In this document: positions 63,633 to 64,000 of the stretch, in pieces | Layout: every line of letters begins with the position of its first letter | Numbering within the stretch: the first letter of the stretch is position 1 | The notes under the pieces: model-generated | Databases searched by the model: none | What the model was told of the DNA's origin: nothing | What the model saw: only the letters and a program-made list of their open reading frames with translations | Made by a program: the position numbers and the translations under genes | DNA from: Rhabdornis inornatus | Lineage: Eukaryota; Chordata; Aves; Passeriformes; Rhabdornithidae | Length of the DNA: 64,000 bases | Reading direction: 5' to 3' | NCBI GenBank assembly: GCA_013397075.1 | Contig: VWZS01004494.1 | Coordinates: 449,438 to 513,437 of the forward strand

Positions 63633-64000
63633 GTAAGAAGAGCCTTTGTGTTAGGAGAACACATTACTGGGGTTGTTATCTTAGCCTGTGATCGAGTACA
63701 AAATGCAACTCTAAGTCAAATCCCTGGCTTGTTTTGAAACTTTGCCGTATCCTACGGCTGTTTTCCTTGTGTCAGTGCAGGCAGCATGCACTTTGCAACC
63801 ACTTGGCACTTAAAGTTACGAATACCATAACAGAAATTAGGACATTTTCTGTGGTGTTCTGCCTTCTCAGCAGTGCACAGTGGTTGGGCTTGCAGTACTT
63901 CTGCTGCCAGATAGCACCTTGCAAGCTGCATGTTGGGGCTTTCCTTTATATTTTTTTCCATCCAGTTGCCAAGTCACTTAAGGGTTATTACTTGGTTGTA
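63633..64000 (+). other. ABCA1: ABCA1 intron 8, 5' part
   Basis: Starts with GTAAGA and runs off the right edge. The next exon (human exon 9 equivalent) is not in the window. Nothing else recognised in these 368 bases. Confidence 0.85.

Larger units (their letters stand above)
23087..64000 (+). other. ABCA1: ABCA1 gene, exons 2-8 and intervening introns (partial, runs off the right edge)
   Basis: ABCA1 is a full-size ABC-A transporter of the plasma membrane that moves cholesterol and phospholipid to apolipoprotein A-I, the first step of HDL formation. Seven exons in the window join into one open frame of 825 nt (residues 1-275). The intron phases are 0, 1, 2, 1, 0, 0 and 0, as I remember them for the human gene. 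Diagnostic segments are MAFWTQLGLLLWKNF, RLSYPPYEQHE, CHFPNKAMPSAGTLPW, NPCFRYPTPGE and RLFSDARRLLLYSQ. The paralogue ABCA7 was considered because its N-terminus is similar, but the PPYEQHE, FRYPTPGE and ARRLLLYSQ segments fit ABCA1. The remaining roughly 2,000 residues, with both nucleotide-binding domains, lie outside. Confidence 0.96.

Overview
The window is vertebrate nuclear DNA, almost certainly from a bird and possibly a songbird. It carries the 5' portion of ABCA1, the cholesterol and phospholipid efflux transporter, on the + strand. The bird assignment rests on truncated CR1 LINEs (including one with the avian 3' tail), a solo LTR of endogenous-retrovirus type, short introns for this gene, and a protein close to but distinct from the mammalian sequence as I remember it. 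The 'songbird' part is weak.

Layout: 1 to about 7.9 kb is upstream non-coding DNA with one CR1 fragment (about 2.1-2.2 kb) and a 135-bp segment with perfect 12-bp inverted ends (7321-7455). A CpG island at about 7.95-8.85 kb, broken by a 130-base run of N, is the only CpG-rich block upstream of the coding exons and is the positional candidate for the promoter and exon 1, although exon 1 itself could not be placed. Seven consecutive exons follow, numbered 2-8 after the human gene: 23087-23231 (with the start codon), 29230-29323, 32583-32724, 33412-33533, 52046-52167, 56201-56392 and 63546-63632. All have AG/GT boundaries and join in frame. They encode residues 1-275: the N-terminal cytoplasmic tail, the first membrane helix and the beginning of the first large extracellular domain. 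The rest of the gene lies beyond 64 kb.

Introns hold further CR1 copies (about 25.0-25.3 and 27.7-27.8 kb, and a degenerate one near 61.7-62.2 kb), a 600-bp solo LTR with a 5-bp target duplication in intron 5, and low-complexity tracts. No other protein-coding gene, tRNA, rRNA, CRISPR array or bacterial-type feature is supported; the other open reading frames are short and lack family motifs.

The most interesting observation is a second CpG island at about 50.26-50.70 kb, inside intron 5. It contains a DR4 nuclear-receptor element plus a downstream 9-mer that closely resemble the LXR-response region of the mammalian ABCA1 promoter as I remember it. Either birds have an internal LXR-responsive promoter here, or a promoter-derived block is duplicated or misplaced in this assembly. 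A second point is a short upstream ORF in exon 2 that overlaps the ABCA1 start codon in another frame.
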